From NCBI RefSeq assembly GCF_000482725.1, contig NZ_AXWP01000008.1, forward strand, positions 329,878 through 382,303: a stretch of DNA of 52,426 bases, given 5' to 3'. Shown here one piece after another: positions 32,885 to 42,965 of this stretch (position 1 is its first letter; every line of letters begins with the position of its first letter). The position numbers and the translations under genes were made by a program. The notes below the pieces were generated by a model, which worked only from the letters and a program-made list of their open reading frames with translations, was not told where the DNA came from and made no database searches. This DNA comes from Psychromonas arctica DSM 14288 (lineage in GTDB: Bacteria; Pseudomonadota; Gammaproteobacteria; Enterobacterales; Psychromonadaceae).

Positions 32885-34621
32885 CTACTTTTCTTGTTGA
32901 GGTGATTTATTATTCACCGTTGAATCAAAACGAATACCTTGCTCGTTAATATCCAAATTGATATTCATACGTGCGTCATAATCCATTAAGAACTGCATTT
33001 CATCAGCGATTGATTCCCCAGACATTAACTGTGTTGCACTAACAAAAGGTGTAAGCATTTTATTTACGTCAAATGATAATTGGTAAAGCCCATTAGCAGA
33101 TAATGGTTTCTGCCCAAGTTTTTCAGCGGCTTGCTCACTTTTAGTCCCATTATAAATCACTAAATGTTTACCTTTGATGGCAATTTTAGGATTGATGTTT
33201 AAAGCAACCGGTACAGGGAATAAGTCTTTTAATGAAATCGCTTTGCCATCATCACTTAAATTAACTTGCTGCAGCTCTGGGCTAAACATTCTAATGGAGT
33301 TAAAAATAGCTAATGGGTTATCAGCATGTACTGCTAATAACGCGTCAAAACTATCTAATTGTGTTGATTCTGTTTTACTCATACTGTAATTAAACAGTGC
33401 ACCACTCAGACCTTTTAGGCCTGCTGCCATATTCGCACTCATGCCGACCATTGCGATAGATTGCCCATTCGCAGCAATTTTTGATTGTACTTCAGCTAAA
33501 GGCTGACATTGATAGGTAGGTTTTTGTAAATCCCCCCAAATAGTAGTTAATGAATTAGATAACTCGCTAACATTTAAGCCGATTGCCGATGCGACAATAC
33601 TTTCATTAAAGTTTTGCGTGTAACTTGGGATAAAGCCTCGCATTGTGCTCAGTGCTTTTAAAATCACGGCATTTTTACTTTCTATGACCGCTGAAAAGCC
33701 GAGTGTTGATTCTGTTTCACTGATATCCATTTGAGTATAACCAAAGGCTGTGCGTGGCCAATTTTTTGCAATGCTCATAAATTCTTGATGACAAACAGGC
33801 GTTTGCAGCTTAGCAAATGGGTTATCATTTTCTATTTTAGTGATTTCTGTTAGTTGTTTAGCCAGTTGGTTGCCATCAGTTGTTGTTAAGCCTTTAATAA
33901 TTTCAACATGATCGATGTAACCTACGCTTGAGTCAGAGAATTGATGCTGTTTGATGATGCCGTCTAAAATAGTTGACTCTGCTAATGGCGCTGTTGCTTT
34001 TTCTAAGCCCAATGCTGTTGCTAATAATGGTTCTGAAACAAATCTTGTTTTTACCGTGATAGTTAGGATGCCATTTGACTGTGCAACAATCACTTCAACA
34101 ACTTCGTCTTCATCGGGAGGTGTAACGGTGTAGATGCGGTATGAAAGATCTTGGATTTTACCTTGTTTATGTACAAATCCCGTTTCTTGTTCATTTTTGT
34201 CTAATAAATCCCAGATTGCTTGTGGGTTAGCAACCTCTAGTTTTATCACTGGCAGCCATCCTAGCGTATAAGCATAAGCTCGGATTTGATCGTTTAAACC
34301 AAAGGTTTTAACTAACAAATCAGCATCTTTTAATCCGTCTTGGTAGGCTTTTAATAAATTAGCAACAAAGTGTAAACCTGGTTCATCTGATTCATACAAT
34401 GCCTCTAATTTTGCTTGGTCACTTGGTGTGACGAGTTTTGGTGCTGATGCAATGTAATCTTTAATTGGGAATGGAGTTAGCTGGCCTACAAAAAAAGGTG
34501 TGTCTGACGGGACATAATTTAAGACATTATAGGCAGCAGCTGCTGGTTGTTGAGATAAGTAAACGCCTGCACCAAATGCGCCAATAGCTACCACAGCGGC
34601 AGGGATTAATAATTTTTTCAC
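32885..34621 (-). CDS. Membrane-anchored or exported protein, unknown (DUF3352-like?)
   Basis: A 578-residue protein that I cannot name with confidence. The N-terminus is a signal peptide or anchor (MKKLLIPAAVVAIGAFGAGV, then YLSQQPAAAA). The mature protein opens with YNVLNYVPSDTPFFVGQL, a start also seen in the DUF3352 group of envelope proteins, and repeats of mixed alpha/beta pattern follow, with two cysteines (PVCHQEF, TYQCQPL) likely disulfide-bonded. No catalytic motif is visible. The C-terminal part DYDARMNINLDINEQGIRFD is beta-rich. It stands alone, and low-complexity spacer DNA lies upstream. Confidence 0.65.
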   Translation of the reverse strand: MKKLLIPAAVVAIGAFGAGVYLSQQPAAAAYNVLNYVPSDTPFFVGQLTPFPIKDYIASAPKLVTPSDQAKLEALYESDEPGLHFVANLLKAYQDGLKDADLLVKTFGLNDQIRAYAYTLGWLPVIKLEVANPQAIWDLLDKNEQETGFVHKQGKIQDLSYRIYTVTPPDEDEVVEVIVAQSNGILTITVKTRFVSEPLLATALGLEKATAPLAESTILDGIIKQHQFSDSSVGYIDHVEIIKGLTTTDGNQLAKQLTEITKIENDNPFAKLQTPVCHQEFMSIAKNWPRTAFGYTQMDISETESTLGFSAVIESKNAVILKALSTMRGFIPSYTQNFNESIVASAIGLNVSELSNSLTTIWGDLQKPTYQCQPLAEVQSKIAANGQSIAMVGMSANMAAGLKGLSGALFNYSMSKTESTQLDSFDALLAVHADNPLAIFNSIRMFSPELQQVNLSDDGKAISLKDLFPVPVALNINPKIAIKGKHLVIYNGTKSEQAAEKLGQKPLSANGLYQLSFDVNKMLTPFVSATQLMSGESIADEMQFLMDYDARMNINLDINEQGIRFDSTVNNKSPQQEK

Positions 34622-35056
34622 AGTTTAAACTCCAAAATTTATTTGTTAGGATGTTATTAATATTAACGATACAAGTGTTAGGTGCATACTGTACATCGCT
34701 TATTATCAACAATAGCAATATTATTGATTGTTTTTAACGCGATTATTTCAGCTGACTACATTATTATTCGAGCACCACATCATTCAAGTACTAAACCGTT
34801 CAAGTGCTACATCATTTAAGAGGCTGCTTTGCAGGATTACGGGCATTTGCAGCGATATAACTATTTGCATTAGCAGTTATATCACTATCTATTTTTCTAA
34901 TAATATAATCAATTGCATTGTTTATTATCTTGCGACTTAAATTAACCATTAAATTAACGGTCACTGTATCGCGTTGTCAGGGTAAGTTTATTGGTCACCT
35001 TATTTAGTAATTTGTTCATTAAATTTTTATCTTATCGACATTAAAAATTAAGGAAT
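34622..35056. other. Intergenic region with degenerate repeats
   Basis: 435 AT-rich bases holding the promoter of the 32885-34621 gene and a degenerate 16-bp repeat. No gene seen. Confidence 0.5.
34773..34820. repeat. Degenerate 16-bp tandem repeat, three copies
   Basis: CACCACATCATTCAAG, TACTAAACCGTTCAAG and TGCTACATCATTTAAG follow one another; a weaker fourth copy precedes them. The shared part is CATCATTCAAG. Confidence 0.6.
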
Positions 35057-35845
35057 TTATTTTTGTTGATAACGTAAGTCTTTTAAATTAAAGCCTAATA
35101 CAATATCTGTTTTTAAGGCGACTAATTGTTTTGATAACTGGGCGGCCATTTCATTTACTTTTACTTTTTGTAGACGTTTATCTCCACTGATAATTTGTTC
35201 GTCTTGCTGCAGCATATTATCTAAACCTTGGTATTGTTGTAATAAGGCTAATGCGCCTTTATTACCAACTCCCTCAACACCTTTGATATGGCTACTGCTG
35301 ATCCCGGTTATCGCCCAATAATCAGCTAATTGGTTTATTTTTAGGCCTACTTTATGTTCGACGTAATAACTATCCATGTGTAGCGATTGAAAATAATCGT
35401 AAATACTGGTGTAAGCATTCAGTATTTGGTAAAAACCTTTATCCGTGGACACTATGATACAGCGCTGTTGTCTCTCTGTTACTTTAGTTGCCAAGGTTGC
35501 AATTAAATCATCCGCTTCGTCTTGTTCTGTGACTAAAGACTCAATACCCATTTCGTAAAATGCGTCTTGAATTTGTGGTAAATAGGCTTTTAAAGCCTCG
35601 GGGATCGGTTTTCTACCTTCTTTATATTCAGGTAGTAACTGATGACGCCAGCTTTGCTGGTGGCTATCAAACACGCAAATGACATGGCTTGGCTGATGTG
35701 CCCTTAACATCTTTTGCAGTGCATTACAGGCAGTATTGTTGGTTGCACTTAATGCAAAGTCGATATTTTTATTTTGCTTTTCTTGTACTGCATAGATACG
35801 ACGAATTAGGTTCATCGCATCTATAATTAATAAACAAGCACTCAT
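35057..35845 (-). CDS. xni: Flap endonuclease Xni (exonuclease IX family)
   Basis: A 262-residue FEN-family nuclease acting on 5' flaps during DNA repair and replication. Metal-binding acidic residues occur in LLIDAMNLIRR, VICVFDSHQQSWRHQLLPEY, EQDEADDLIATLA and VSTDKGFYQIL; the helix-hairpin-helix DNA-binding part is ISSSHIKGVEGVGNKGALAL. Like E. coli Xni it lacks some of the distal acidic ligands of DNA polymerase I's 5' nuclease. Its start lies one base after the ppnN stop, so the two form an operon; the two genes are also near neighbours in E. coli. Confidence 0.92.
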   Translation of the reverse strand: MSACLLIIDAMNLIRRIYAVQEKQNKNIDFALSATNNTACNALQKMLRAHQPSHVICVFDSHQQSWRHQLLPEYKEGRKPIPEALKAYLPQIQDAFYEMGIESLVTEQDEADDLIATLATKVTERQQRCIIVSTDKGFYQILNAYTSIYDYFQSLHMDSYYVEHKVGLKINQLADYWAITGISSSHIKGVEGVGNKGALALLQQYQGLDNMLQQDEQIISGDKRLQKVKVNEMAAQLSKQLVALKTDIVLGFNLKDLRYQQK

Positions 35846-35846
35846 A

Positions 35847-37199
35847 TTAGGTTTTAATCTTATAGCAAGGGGTGTAAACCGTTCCTGGTAGTTTCATTCG
35901 CCCTTGTTCAATGAAACTCTTTAATAATTTGTCTACGCGCTGCATTAGATCTTTTTCGCCAGTTAACAAAAATGGACCATTTTCTTCAATGGATTTTATG
36001 CCTTCATCTTTTACATTACCACCAACGATCCCAGAAAAAACACGACGTAGATTGGATGCAAGTTGATCTTTTGGCTGATCGCGATGCAAAACCAGGTTTG
36101 CCATATTTTCATGATTGGGAATAAAAGGGACTTGGAAGTCATGGTCGATTTTCAATGTCCAATTAAAGGAATAAGCATCACCAATCGCTTTGCGATACTC
36201 TTTAACACGGCGCATGGATTTTTTAATGAGCTTGGCGACTAATGGCGCATCGTCAATAATGATTTGATAATGCTGCTGTGCTTCCTGCCCTAATGTATTC
36301 ACAATAAAGTCATCAATAGCTTTAAAGTAATCAACACTGCTGGCTGGCCCGGTTAACACGATAGGTAAGGGCTGACGTTTATTTTCAGGGTGCATCATAA
36401 TACCTAGAATATAAAGCAACTCTTCCGCTGTTCCTGGCCCGCCAGGAAAAATAACGATGCTATGGGTAAAACGCACAAAAGCTTCTAAGCGCTTTTCAAT
36501 ATCAGGTAAAATAACTAGCTCATTAACAATCGGGTTCGGTGGCTCAGCGGCAATAATTCCAGGCTCGGTTAAACCAATATAACGACCATTATTAACACGT
36601 TGTTTTGCGTGTCCTACTGCGGCGCCTTTCATCGGACCTTCCATGGCTCCTGGGCCGCAACCAGTACAGATGTTAAGCTCACGTAACCCTAATTGATTGC
36701 CAACTTCTCGAGTATACGCAAATTCAATATCATTAATAGAATGTCCTCCCCAACAAACGACGACACTGGGTTCAACACCGGCTTTGAGTACATTAGCATT
36801 ACGCAAAATTGAAAAAACTAAGCTGGTCGCTTGTTCACTGTTGAACGCTGATGGAGGGTTGGGCTGTAATTGTGTGTTGACATATAAAAGGTCACGTAAG
36901 ACTGAAAACAGGTGATCTTGCATGCCTCTGATTAACTCTCCGTCTATGTAGGCATCTTCAGGTGGGTTTAATAGTTCTAATATGACGCCACGTTCCTGGT
37001 GGAGTACATTGATTTGAAAGTCTTTATGTTGTTCAAGGATCTCTTTACTGCTGTCGGTATGGCTACCTGACTTTAATACTGCTAAAGAGCAATTTCTAAA
37101 TAATTGATAAACTTCGCAAGAGGCGCTGTATTTAAGTTGGTTTACTTCTAATTGAGATAATAGCGCCATGCTACCAACGGGACTGATATGTGAAATCAT
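35847..37199 (-). CDS. ppnN: Nucleotide 5'-monophosphate nucleosidase PpnN
   Basis: A 450-residue enzyme (YgdH in E. coli) that cleaves purine and pyrimidine nucleoside monophosphates into base and ribose-5-phosphate and is stimulated by (p)ppGpp in E. coli. The start [20 protein letters not shown] matches E. coli nearly residue for residue. The Rossmann LOG-like core shows [34 protein letters not shown] and the signature [16 protein letters not shown]. The C-terminal regulatory part ([15 protein letters not shown]) is complete. xni follows after one base. GGAG precedes the ATG. Confidence 0.95.
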   Translation of the reverse strand: MISHISPVGSMALLSQLEVNQLKYSASCEVYQLFRNCSLAVLKSGSHTDSSKEILEQHKDFQINVLHQERGVILELLNPPEDAYIDGELIRGMQDHLFSVLRDLLYVNTQLQPNPPSAFNSEQATSLVFSILRNANVLKAGVEPSVVVCWGGHSINDIEFAYTREVGNQLGLRELNICTGCGPGAMEGPMKGAAVGHAKQRVNNGRYIGLTEPGIIAAEPPNPIVNELVILPDIEKRLEAFVRFTHSIVIFPGGPGTAEELLYILGIMMHPENKRQPLPIVLTGPASSVDYFKAIDDFIVNTLGQEAQQHYQIIIDDAPLVAKLIKKSMRRVKEYRKAIGDAYSFNWTLKIDHDFQVPFIPNHENMANLVLHRDQPKDQLASNLRRVFSGIVGGNVKDEGIKSIEENGPFLLTGEKDLMQRVDKLLKSFIEQGRMKLPGTVYTPCYKIKT

Positions 37200-37408
37200 A
37201 GCTTCTCCTTTTGACTGTGCATTAAGACTAACTTAGTTAAGTAGAGATGCCATCAAAAAGTACCACTTATTTATTAAATAATTGAAATAGCTACAGACTT
37301 TACTAGGTGTACAGCTTAGATAACAGTCATTCTGTGTAAATAACAATATGTCGAAGGTGCTCTATATGCGCTGAGAAGTTTAGCTTTATGTCTACTATCT
37401 GTTGAATT

Positions 37409-38878
37409 TTATTCGTCATCAGTCGCTGTTTTTTCTATAAAGATGACGCGATCTTTGCCTTCTGCTTTTGCTTGATATAATGCAGCATCAGCACGTTCAA
37501 AGGCTTCATCTTGATCATCACTTGAAACTAAAGTGGTAAAACCAACTGAGATGGTGATGATTAAGTTTTCTTCTTTAAATCTGAAAGTGATTGCTTTAAT
37601 ACGATCTCGTAATTTATTTAATACAAACTGCGCTTTCTGTTGGCTTATTTCTGGTAATAATAAGGCAAATTCTTCACCACCAAATCGGGCGATATAACCC
37701 GTTTTACGAACTGATTTCTGTAATGTTTGCGCGATCGCATGTAGGACTTTATCACCTGCTAAATGGCCGAAATTATCATTAATGCTTTTAAAGTTATCGA
37801 TATCGATTACTGCCATTTGTAGTGGATTGTCATAACGTTTTAAACGGGTTATTTCAATGTCTAGACGTTCGCTCCAAGCCGCTCTATTGGGGATTTTAGT
37901 TAAAAAGTCGACATGTAATTGTTTAGTCTGGTGTTTGAGTGTTTTTTGATAGCTCTGCGTTTCACTTTGTAGCTCTTTAATTTGTCTCACAATGCCTTGA
38001 AACTTATGGCGAAATTTTTGTTCTTTCTTTTTCTCTTGTTCAGCAATTACATTTTCCACTTCACTCACGTAGCTTGTAATGTAGTTACGTAAACTATCGA
38101 TATCTTGTGCTTCTTCACTTTGCTGCTGTAGAGTTTTTGCACTCTTTTCTATCGACACAAAGGTATCTTTTTGTTGCGTAAAACCGGCTTCAGTTGCATT
38201 TAAGGTTTTTGCAAAATTTAGATAAAATTCGGTTAAGCTATCATTAAGCGTATATAAAAAGTGACGAGAAGAACTACGCTCCTCACGTGTACTATTAATG
38301 ATTAGATTAATAACCTGTAAACAATGATGAGGCAATTGAAAAGGATCACTTTCGTTGTTAATACTAAGACGTAGCTTTTCAAGATCTTTTACATAAGCTT
38401 CACCGACATCTAACTCCAAGATTACTTGCTGCAGTTCTTCATTAATAAATTCTACATCACCCTTGTTATTATCGCCAGATTGCATCGAACGTTTACTCAG
38501 TTCTATCACTGCGCGTTGATAAATTTTGATCAGTTCTTTTAATTCAACTTGATGCTCAATAATAGTGTAAGGGATTTCTCCATTTTGTATTTCTAGGAGT
38601 CGACCTTTGATGGCGTCTGATAAGGAATCTATTTGTTGCAATTGTGTGACCGAGTGACGAGAAATTAAGCGCCCCTCAGAGAGTTTGTCATCTAAATTAT
38701 TTGGGAGCGTTGCTAATTGTACAACGCATTCATCGAATAGATCATTTTCGTTTTCGTCGGTGGACGTTGTTTGTAATTTTTTTAGGAATCGGATTTGATA
38801 TTTATCAAAAGCTTTATCTTGGCGGTAAATTCGTTTGAATAATTGTTGTAATAAGCTTGTTAGCGCCAATGATGCCAT
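37409..38878 (-). CDS. Diguanylate cyclase with helical N-terminal domain
   Basis: A 489-residue protein. Residues 1-310 are mostly helical, without a signal peptide or membrane segments, and end in a coiled coil (KKKEQKFRHKFQGIVRQIKE) that could mediate dimerisation. The GGDEF domain (about 325-480) has DFLTKIPNRAAW, MAVIDIDNFKSINDNFGHLAGD and the active-site motif GGEEF at 400-404, so it should make cyclic-di-GMP. The inhibitory I-site would be RxxD; here it reads RKTG, so product feedback is probably lost. It lies 70 bases downstream of the TPR/degenerate-GGDEF gene in the same direction. Confidence 0.92.
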   Translation of the reverse strand: MASLALTSLLQQLFKRIYRQDKAFDKYQIRFLKKLQTTSTDENENDLFDECVVQLATLPNNLDDKLSEGRLISRHSVTQLQQIDSLSDAIKGRLLEIQNGEIPYTIIEHQVELKELIKIYQRAVIELSKRSMQSGDNNKGDVEFINEELQQVILELDVGEAYVKDLEKLRLSINNESDPFQLPHHCLQVINLIINSTREERSSSRHFLYTLNDSLTEFYLNFAKTLNATEAGFTQQKDTFVSIEKSAKTLQQQSEEAQDIDSLRNYITSYVSEVENVIAEQEKKKEQKFRHKFQGIVRQIKELQSETQSYQKTLKHQTKQLHVDFLTKIPNRAAWSERLDIEITRLKRYDNPLQMAVIDIDNFKSINDNFGHLAGDKVLHAIAQTLQKSVRKTGYIARFGGEEFALLLPEISQQKAQFVLNKLRDRIKAITFRFKEENLIITISVGFTTLVSSDDQDEAFERADAALYQAKAEGKDRVIFIEKTATDDE

Positions 38879-38948
38879 GAATATAATCCTTTAATATTTA
38901 CAGTTTTTTAATGTTAGCTTTTATTGTTTTTATTGAAATTACAATGGC

Positions 38949-41144
38949 TTAACGGCTAATTTCAGGCCACGTAATAGGGGTTTTAGGATGGCTGGTTTTC
39001 AATTTTACTATTCCTTTATCGATTCCTGCTTGACCTAATAGCCATAAATCTCCATCAAAGAATGCAGGTTGAATTTTTTCGATTGCATATAATTCTAACC
39101 AGCTACTTTCGTGGACTGTTTCTCTTATTTGACAAGCACCAAATAATGCTAAACAAGTGATGTTAAGCATGCGTTCCGGTGCTATTGCACGAGTAACATT
39201 GTTTAAAAAGGGAAAAGCCACGATGCCTGTTGAAACTCTCCCATCTAAATCATAATTTTCTGCAAATCTTTGAAAGAAATATTCAATATCTTGTGCAAAT
39301 TTTTTCGCTTCACCATGATGTTCTTGTTCAGCAATAAATAGTAGTTGATTATCTCTGACTTGACTAATTTGTGTATGCTGAGAAAAGTTGTTTTTTAATT
39401 CTTGTCCTAAGGCGAACTCTATTTTCTCTGCACTGAACAAACCTTTTGAACCGTTTAAATTGCTTAAAAATGGAATATGAACCAAAGCATAAAACAGAGG
39501 ACGTCCTTGATATTGTTGATCATATTCCTGTGCTTGTTGCGATATTAAACGTGTTCTAGGGTGATGTAACCATTTTTTTCGCGTTATTTGTTCTCTAATC
39601 ACGAGTTTTTTATGGCGGATAAATATGAATAATGTAAATAATACTGTAACACCTAATAACGCCAGTACAATGTATGCAATATTTTTAAAGCGATTATTTT
39701 TGAGTAATAACTCATTATTTTTGGTTTCTAGTTGGATTTGTTGCTGTGTTTGCTCAATGAGTTGAAATTGTTCATTAATTTTTAATTGCTGCAGCGCAAA
39801 TAGTTTTTCTTTAATTGCATTTTGCAAAGAGTGAAAGTTTTTAAAGTGAAAATTGGCTTGCTGATGATCACCGGATAATTCATAGCTTAGAGCGAGCATT
39901 TCAAAAGCCTTTACGCGTAGTTCTGGAAATCTACCCTTGGCCAAGGTTAATACACTTTCTAATTGTAGAATTGCCAAGCCGGTATCTTGACTACGAATGT
40001 TTAATTGCGCCAATAATAAAGTGCTTTCTGTTTCTTGTTCAAGACGGTGTAATTTTTGAAAATGATGACGTGCATTTTGCAAATATTTTTGTGCTAATTC
40101 GGCATTCTTTTTTAAGTCGTAAGGCATTGAAGCATAAGTTCTTCCAAGCTCTAAATAGGTGTAAGCAAGTAACATTTTATGCTTTTTTTCTACTAGTTCA
40201 AACGCATTAAATAAGTAGATGATCGCTTGATTATATTCTTTGTTTTGGCGCTTTAAAATTGCAAATTTTAATAGGCTATCTGCCTGTTGCACATAATTGT
40301 CTGTGGGTAATAAAAGCTCTACACGCTGACTAGCAAAATCCATTGCTTGTGTGTAACGATGTTTTTGTTGATAAAGATTGGATAAACTTTCTTTCACTAA
40401 ACTGCTTAATTTAATCAGTTTAAGTTGGTCAGCCATTTCGTTCGCTGTTCGAAAGTTGGAAATAGCTAATTGTTGCTGATTTATTTGATCGTAATAATGA
40501 CCATAATAATAAGCTAACCAGGCAACTAACTCTTTATGCTTGGTATTTTTTATGTTCTTTTTGACTTGACTTAATGACTCATTCGCTAGTTGATATTGGT
40601 GCGTCGCTAACGCGAGTTTAGCGATAGTTAAATGAATAATATCGACTAGATTTGACTTGTTTGCATGCTTTTTATCTTTCATGAACTCAAGTGAGTTAAA
40701 CATCATTTTTATCAGCGCTTCATTACTCAGTTGTGGGCGCTCAGACTCTGGTATTTCGCTCGCAATGATATTTAAAGTTCTGATTTCATCAGGGGTGACA
40801 CTTGGCGTTTTTAGCAAAGGGATCAGTAACGCTAAGCTATTTTCGTAGTCTGCAAGTTCTGCATAACAAGAGGCTAATAATTGTGAAGGTGCGTGATTAG
40901 GAATGCGTTTGGTAGAGGTCAATCTATTCTTAGGCATAGTGCCTTCAGCATAAGTGGGCAGTACTTCTACCTTATTCATAAATTTATTTACGGAGCTAAT
41001 GCATTTTAAAGGTTCAAGTTGACGCGTTTTATAACTTTCTTTGATTGAAGCAGGGATAAGCGCCCCCGATAATTCAAGGGACCATAGGGGGTGGCTAACA
41101 GAAAGTAAAAGGCAGCTAAACAATACTCTTGAAAACAAACGCAT
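38949..41144 (-). CDS. Periplasmic TPR sensor with degenerate GGDEF-like domain
   Basis: A 731-residue protein. A signal peptide (residues 1-22, ending PLWS) is followed by ~430 residues of helical, TPR-like repeats (ASCYAELADYENSLALLIPL, LAYYYGHYYDQINQQQLAIS, YLELGRTYASMP, KAFEMLALSYELSGDHQQAN). A coiled coil (about 445-480) leads to one membrane helix (IAYIVLALLGVTVLFTLFIF, about 488-507). The cytosolic ~215 residues align by pattern with a GGDEF domain: HHPRTRL for the start, FYALVHIPFLSNLNGSKGLF for the metal-site helix, and VRDNQLLFIAE where GGDEF should be. Key residues are missing, so it is probably a receptor or partner rather than a cyclase. It precedes an active cyclase gene. Confidence 0.82.
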   Translation of the reverse strand: MRLFSRVLFSCLLLSVSHPLWSLELSGALIPASIKESYKTRQLEPLKCISSVNKFMNKVEVLPTYAEGTMPKNRLTSTKRIPNHAPSQLLASCYAELADYENSLALLIPLLKTPSVTPDEIRTLNIIASEIPESERPQLSNEALIKMMFNSLEFMKDKKHANKSNLVDIIHLTIAKLALATHQYQLANESLSQVKKNIKNTKHKELVAWLAYYYGHYYDQINQQQLAISNFRTANEMADQLKLIKLSSLVKESLSNLYQQKHRYTQAMDFASQRVELLLPTDNYVQQADSLLKFAILKRQNKEYNQAIIYLFNAFELVEKKHKMLLAYTYLELGRTYASMPYDLKKNAELAQKYLQNARHHFQKLHRLEQETESTLLLAQLNIRSQDTGLAILQLESVLTLAKGRFPELRVKAFEMLALSYELSGDHQQANFHFKNFHSLQNAIKEKLFALQQLKINEQFQLIEQTQQQIQLETKNNELLLKNNRFKNIAYIVLALLGVTVLFTLFIFIRHKKLVIREQITRKKWLHHPRTRLISQQAQEYDQQYQGRPLFYALVHIPFLSNLNGSKGLFSAEKIEFALGQELKNNFSQHTQISQVRDNQLLFIAEQEHHGEAKKFAQDIEYFFQRFAENYDLDGRVSTGIVAFPFLNNVTRAIAPERMLNITCLALFGACQIRETVHESSWLELYAIEKIQPAFFDGDLWLLGQAGIDKGIVKLKTSHPKTPITWPEISR

Positions 41145-41268
41145 TAATAATTAAAACCTCATTATAAAATAGTGGCGGTACAACTAAATAATTTAAGTAA
41201 GTGCAACATAACATGTAAAAACGTGAACAGTTGCACTTCTGCTCATAATACTGACTTTATTAATAAAA

Positions 41269-42126
41269 CTACTGGCGTATTAAGCGTATATTATTAATCG
41301 GAAATTCCATTGATGTACTACGTAAAGGGTTAATATCTAAACCACCTCTACGTGTATATCTCGCATAAACGGTTAACGATGTTAACGAACCATACTTCAT
41401 TAAATCACAGAAAATACGCTCTACACATTGCTCATGGAATTCATTATGTTGGCGAAATGAAATTAAATATCGCAACAACTTTTCATGGTCGAGTGATTTA
41501 CCCGTATAGCTTATTTCAACACTTGCCCAATCTGGTTGGCTTGTGATTAAACAGTTTGATTTTAATAAGTGTGAGTAGAGTGTTTCCGTTACCGTGGTAT
41601 CTGAACTAATACCTGTTAATAATGACGGTAACAGTTGATACTGGTCAACTTCAATATCTAACTCATCTAGGTTAACGCCGCTAAAAGTACCCAGTGATTC
41701 GTTAATAATATCTAGTTTCGCATTAAGGTTGACGCTAACAGGGGAGTTGGCGCAGGCTGATAAGTCTGCTGTTAATATTGCTTGTACCGCCGCAACGGAC
41801 TCAAATTTACTTTGATTAAAGCTGTTTAAGTATAATTTAAAGGATTTTGATTCTATCAAAAATTCACTATCAAAAGGGACTTTAACAACTCCCGTTGCCA
41901 CCATCGGTTTGCCTTTGCTATTTAACCAGGAAAGTTCGTAAATATTCCATAGGTCAAAGCCATGAAAGGGTAGCGAAGAAGCATCTAAGTTAAGCTCATT
42001 GCGATTTAAACTACGTGGTACTCCTTGTAACAAGGATTGATCGTAGTGGCATTTATACTCTGTGACTTTACCTAAAGATAAGTTTTGTAATGCTTCATCT
42101 TGGTTATAAAGTGTTGAATTTGGCAT
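41269..42126 (-). CDS. queF: NADPH-dependent 7-cyano-7-deazaguanine reductase QueF
   Basis: A 285-residue enzyme reducing preQ0 to preQ1 in queuosine biosynthesis for tRNA. It is the long, bimodular type: ESKSFKLYLNSFNQSKF, the catalytic Cys at about C192 (SNCLITSQPDWASVEI), and FRQHNEFHEQCVERIF (NADPH and substrate contacts) are present. I chose the ATG at 42126 (MPNSTLYNQ), with GGGA a few bases upstream; an in-frame ATG four codons earlier lacks a ribosome-binding site. It diverges from syd, the same neighbour as in E. coli. Confidence 0.93.
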   Translation of the reverse strand: MPNSTLYNQDEALQNLSLGKVTEYKCHYDQSLLQGVPRSLNRNELNLDASSLPFHGFDLWNIYELSWLNSKGKPMVATGVVKVPFDSEFLIESKSFKLYLNSFNQSKFESVAAVQAILTADLSACANSPVSVNLNAKLDIINESLGTFSGVNLDELDIEVDQYQLLPSLLTGISSDTTVTETLYSHLLKSNCLITSQPDWASVEISYTGKSLDHEKLLRYLISFRQHNEFHEQCVERIFCDLMKYGSLTSLTVYARYTRRGGLDINPLRSTSMEFPINNIRLIRQ

Positions 42127-42230
42127 GGAACATCCCATTTAGAGGAAAGCGTTGTCAGAAAAACAAGACAAGACTGCCCGAATAGTTACAATATGCCGTA
42201 TTGTAACTAAAAAGAAGAATTATTCGAGCT

Positions 42231-42794
42231 ATGAATACAGATACACAACAGCAGTTATTCGCATTATATCAACGCCATCGACAATTATGGCAATCAACAG
42301 AGCAGACTTTACCGACTCAATTTTTTGACCCTGAGTGGTCGTCACCTTGTCAGGTCGGTAACGTTGAGGATGATAAAATCACATGGCAAGCAGTGCCGAG
42401 AGAGCAAAAAGCTAACCTGAATAATATTGAGCAAGCACTGGAAGTGACTTTACATCCTTCTATTGAAGATCTTTTTTGCAGTGCTTATAGCGACCATATC
42501 AGTTGCGAGTTTGAAGGGCATCCTGTTGAACTTATTCAAGTGTGGAATGATCAAGACTTTAATCTGTTGCAAGAGAATATGATTGCCCACTTTATGATGC
42601 AAAAACGTTTAAAAAAACCGGCATCCATGTTTATTGCAACCTGTAGCGATGAGATGCAAGTCATTTCTATTTTAAATGAAACAGGGCAAGTGCAATTAGA
42701 AACCTTAGGTAAAAAACAAGAAGCAGTTTTAGCGGAATCGCTAGCCGAGTTTTTAGAAAAATTAACCCCTGTATTGACTGAACAGCAAGATTAA
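42231..42794 (+). CDS. syd: SecY-interacting protein Syd
   Basis: A 187-residue cytosolic peripheral protein that binds SecY and is thought to check assembly of the SecYEG translocon. Landmarks are FDPEWSSPCQVG, ITWQAVPREQKANLNNIEQA, LHPSIEDLFCSAYSDHI, VELIQVWNDQDFNLLQENMI and the C-terminal FIATCSDEMQVISILNETG. The length is normal. It is divergently transcribed from queF with only about 100 bases between the starts, which may share a control region. Confidence 0.92.
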   Translation: MNTDTQQQLFALYQRHRQLWQSTEQTLPTQFFDPEWSSPCQVGNVEDDKITWQAVPREQKANLNNIEQALEVTLHPSIEDLFCSAYSDHISCEFEGHPVELIQVWNDQDFNLLQENMIAHFMMQKRLKKPASMFIATCSDEMQVISILNETGQVQLETLGKKQEAVLAESLAEFLEKLTPVLTEQQD

Positions 42795-42910
42795 AGGTGA
42801 GTAGGTGGCTTTAAGCTAATTGCTTTTTCTGTTCGCCAACAGCACTTAATGTACAGTAACAGAGTTAACAGCTAGTAGTGAAAAAGTGCAGTACTAAAGG
42901 TGCATGAATA

Positions 42911-42941
42911 AAAAAGCGCTTAGCGTATAGTACGCTAAGCG
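42911..42941 (-). terminator. Terminator of delta-carbonic anhydrase gene
   Basis: CGCTTAGCGTA pairs perfectly with TACGCTAAGCG around a 3-base loop. On the minus strand it is followed by CTTTTTT. It also sits after syd. Confidence 0.9.
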
Positions 42942-42965
42942 ACCATGAACAGTAACGCCATTAAC

